Origin: an uncultured Prevotella sp.
GTDB taxonomy: Bacteria > Bacteroidota > Bacteroidia > Bacteroidales > Bacteroidaceae
Assembly (NCBI GenBank): GCA_934120735.1
Contig: CAKOVA010000009.1
Coordinates: 1-48,422 of the forward strand
Direction of reading: 5' to 3'
DNA length: 48,422 nucleotides
The notes under the pieces are model-generated. The model did no database searches and was not told the DNA's origin. It saw only the letters and a program-made list of their open reading frames with translations. Below are positions 46,949-48,422 of this stretch, in pieces; the stretch's first letter is position 1; the number at the start of each line of letters is the position of its first letter. Position numbers and translations under genes: made by a program.

Positions 46949-47150
46949 CAAATCCGCTGTGAGAAATAAGAACGTAGACATTTCAAATGGTAATTCTAAT
47001 TTCGAAAAAAATCGTACAATTAATGGCATACAAAAGTCTTTAATTATCAATGTGCACAATGGACAAATTCGTTCATTAAACTTATTTCCTGGATATTCAA
47101 ACCGTCCGACGGCAAATCCCATTATTATATTTGGAGAATTAAAATGGTAG
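46938..47150 (+). pseudogene. headless C-terminal remnant, toxin-like
   Basis: An open frame of 70 codons with no ATG. It overlaps the end of the Tai4-like gene by 11 bases and reads ...NGQIRSLNLFPGYSNRP, then NPIIIFGELKW. The style (N-rich, short aromatic end) is that of a polymorphic toxin C-terminus. A probable immunity gene starts on its last codons (47144). A GTG at 46959 exists but would start mid-domain. I do not recognise the toxin class. Confidence 0.5.
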
Positions 47151-47602
47151 AAAATAAATCAATAATTATAAATGATGACAATTATTTAAAATATCAAAAA
47201 AATAATATAATCATAATAGAAGGTATTAGCAATGTGAATATTGACTTCAATTATTCTGAAATAAAAACACCTGTTTATATAAAAGAATGTGTAATAAAGA
47301 ATATGTATTTGAATTCAACGTGGTTTCGCAAAGGATTTGTATTAGAGAATTGCATAGTTCTTAATGATATAAATCATGAGATGGGCGGACATAATTATTC
47401 GGAAATACATATACATAATAATATCTTCCTTGGTTTTTTTGATTTTTTTGATTGTCATTTTTTTGAAAGAATGACTGTTAATAATAATATTTTTATAAAA
47501 GGTACTAATTTGATAGGTAATACATGTAAAGGATATAAAAACATATTTGATAAAGGATTGGAATTATATGAAAATATAGGACGATTGAATGAGGAAAATT
47601 AA
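47144..47602 (+). CDS. probable immunity protein, beta-helix-like
   Basis: A 152-residue, very AT-rich gene. The sequence has repeated short strands with N and I at regular spacing (VIKNMYLNSTW, CIVLNDINHE, IHIHNNIFLG, TVNNNIFIKGTN), which suggests a small right-handed beta-helix. It overlaps the toxin-like frame by 7 bases, the usual layout of toxin then immunity gene. No family is recognised. Its 3' end overlaps the next ORF by 14 bases. Confidence 0.55.
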   Translation: MVENKSIIINDDNYLKYQKNNIIIIEGISNVNIDFNYSEIKTPVYIKECVIKNMYLNSTWFRKGFVLENCIVLNDINHEMGGHNYSEIHIHNNIFLGFFDFFDCHFFERMTVNNNIFIKGTNLIGNTCKGYKNIFDKGLELYENIGRLNEEN

Positions 47603-47762
47603 CGTTGCTTATCCAAGTTATAATAACGTAAAAGATCAACAGATAGGTTTAAGCAATGCCCGAAATGCAAAATTAGCAGATGTTGTGATAAAGGAGAACC
47701 CCAAAATATTGTTTTCGCTATCTCAAAACGATAAAATCAGGCTAATGGGACAAAGAAGTTAA
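47589..47762 (+). CDS. 57-residue ORF, unknown
   Basis: Starts MRKINVAYPSYNNV and ends SQNDKIRLMGQRS. The ATG lies within the end of the preceding gene (14-base overlap), immediately after an in-frame TGA. It could be a small coupled gene or the remnant of a toxin domain. No family seen. Confidence 0.4.
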   Translation: MRKINVAYPSYNNVKDQQIGLSNARNAKLADVVIKENPKILFSLSQNDKIRLMGQRS

Positions 47763-47784
47763 GCACATTTTTGTCACATTAGCC

Positions 47785-47971
47785 AAAAGATTATTTTTTG
47801 TGTTGTTGTATGAATTATGGTTTTAAAACAACTGGCTTAGTCCGCATAGACCGTTCTACAACGGTTTATTTTGATGTGTTAAATTATACTTTGCCAGCAT
47901 TACAAAAAGTTGATAGTTTAGCAAAAAGCTTCATTTCAACTATAGAAATTTTTATAAAAACAACAATTTAA
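47785..47971 (+). pseudogene. truncated second copy of the Tai4-like gene
   Basis: Bases 47785-47951 match 46666-46832 with seven differences over 167 bases (about 96% identity). The signal peptide and the C-terminal third are missing. The frame runs into a short unrelated tail (IFIKTTI) and stops at 47971. A stop lies just upstream (TAG at 47780). This is the product of a recent duplication or recombination. Confidence 0.8.
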
Positions 47972-47972
47972 G

Positions 47973-48353
47973 ATGGACACCCTGGTAGCACATTTTTTAA
48001 TAGGAGGTGATGAACATGGTTTTATGTACGATTCCACAGATGATCGCCCTGATATTTGTTCAATTTGTAAAAATAGGATAAAAGATGTTCCTAATCCTAA
48101 TTATAAATTGAAAAGCCGTCGTAATATGGTAACGACGTATGACCATTATACGATTGTTTCTGAGCAGTTTCGGGAGTTTTGCCTCAGTAACGAATATGCC
48201 AATATTCATTTTACTGAACTGATTAAGTGTAAAGGATATTATATACTTGATGTGGGAAATGTTTGTTATTTAGACGAAGAGAGAGGTCATACGCAATTTA
48301 TTCGCCACCGCAATTGTTGTGGTAGTTATGACGAAGTAATAGGTCCTTCGTAA
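47973..48353 (+). CDS. immunity-type protein with CxxC knuckle, possibly truncated
   Basis: A 126-residue protein: ICSICKNRI at 28-36, the motif YDHYTIVSEQFREFC, then YYILDV and a closing CCGSYDEVIGP. This resembles the first half of zinc-knuckle immunity families (SitI/Imm43-like), which usually carry a further domain of about 100 residues, so the gene may be cut short. It starts 1 base after the stop of the broken Tai4-like copy. The family call is by impression only. Confidence 0.5.
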   Translation: MDTLVAHFLIGGDEHGFMYDSTDDRPDICSICKNRIKDVPNPNYKLKSRRNMVTTYDHYTIVSEQFREFCLSNEYANIHFTELIKCKGYYILDVGNVCYLDEERGHTQFIRHRNCCGSYDEVIGPS

Positions 48354-48372
48354 GCATCCAACTTTAGCCGCC

Positions 48373-48403
48373 TTTGTGTGGGCTTCCAGCTTTACTACCT
48401 TTG
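48373..48403 (+). promoter_or_regulatory. promoter directed out of the window
   Basis: TTTG, 19 bases, TACCTTTG: full match 19 bases before the right edge. A rightward gene should start soon after. Confidence 0.65.
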
Positions 48404-48422
48404 CCCGAAAAACTTTATGTTT

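Overview
The window looks like a chromosome segment of a member of the Bacteroidales, most probably Prevotella or a close relative. The evidence is a fused MurF-alanine racemase, a short primary sigma factor that begins [14 protein letters not shown], a Bacteroides-type HtpG, DUF4230 and DUF1573 proteins, an UpxY/NusG-like protein, and many copies of the Bacteroidetes promoter pattern (TTTG, 19-21 bases, TAnnTTTG). No rRNA operon, integrase, insertion sequence, CRISPR array or SusCD pair is visible. One tRNA gene is present.

Left part (1-15200). A cut peptide transporter is followed on the minus strand by a three-gene sialic acid operon: kelch mutarotase, MFS transporter, NanA lyase. Next come a K+-dependent-type membrane pyrophosphatase, a PAP2 phosphatase with a beta-rich tail, a pair of overlapping DUF4230 proteins, an ECF sigma factor, ribulose-phosphate epimerase with a 41-residue gene just upstream, a TrpF-like protein that seems to lack catalytic positions, an orphan NusG/UpxY-like factor, and a Bcp peroxiredoxin.

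Centre (15200-30000). A radical SAM gene and a dipeptidyl peptidase IV gene diverge. The peptidase frame is broken by one in-frame amber codon. On the minus strand, rpoD leads into a secreted protein and a cytosolic-looking trio: HPr-kinase-like ATPase, Ser/His signal-peptidase-fold protease and PqqD. This is a combination of modules known from peptide (RiPP) maturation, with no precursor in sight. MurF-Alr, an ExbB-ExbD-ExbD energiser operon, tRNA-Arg and HtpG follow.

Right part (30000-46120). A nearly complete glycine cleavage operon (lipoate ligase, GcvT, GcvH, GcvPA, GcvPB, E3) is followed by ThrA, a flavoprotein, a secreted Prevotella-type protein, DUF1573, DMP19 and SmpB. Between the secreted protein and DUF1573 lies a gene-free transcription unit with a perfect promoter, two hairpins and an intrinsic terminator only about 70 bases downstream: a candidate small RNA.

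The last 2 kb (46350-48353) is strikingly AT-rich. It holds an exported Tai4-like immunity gene, a headless toxin-like C-terminus, a probable immunity gene, a 57-residue ORF, a 96% identical broken copy of the Tai4-like gene, and another immunity-like gene. This looks like a decaying or reshuffling interbacterial toxin/immunity island. Four long gene-poor gaps carry repeated or symmetrical DNA: a shared TTTTCTTGACAA element, a 22-bp tandem array, and a REP-like palindrome.
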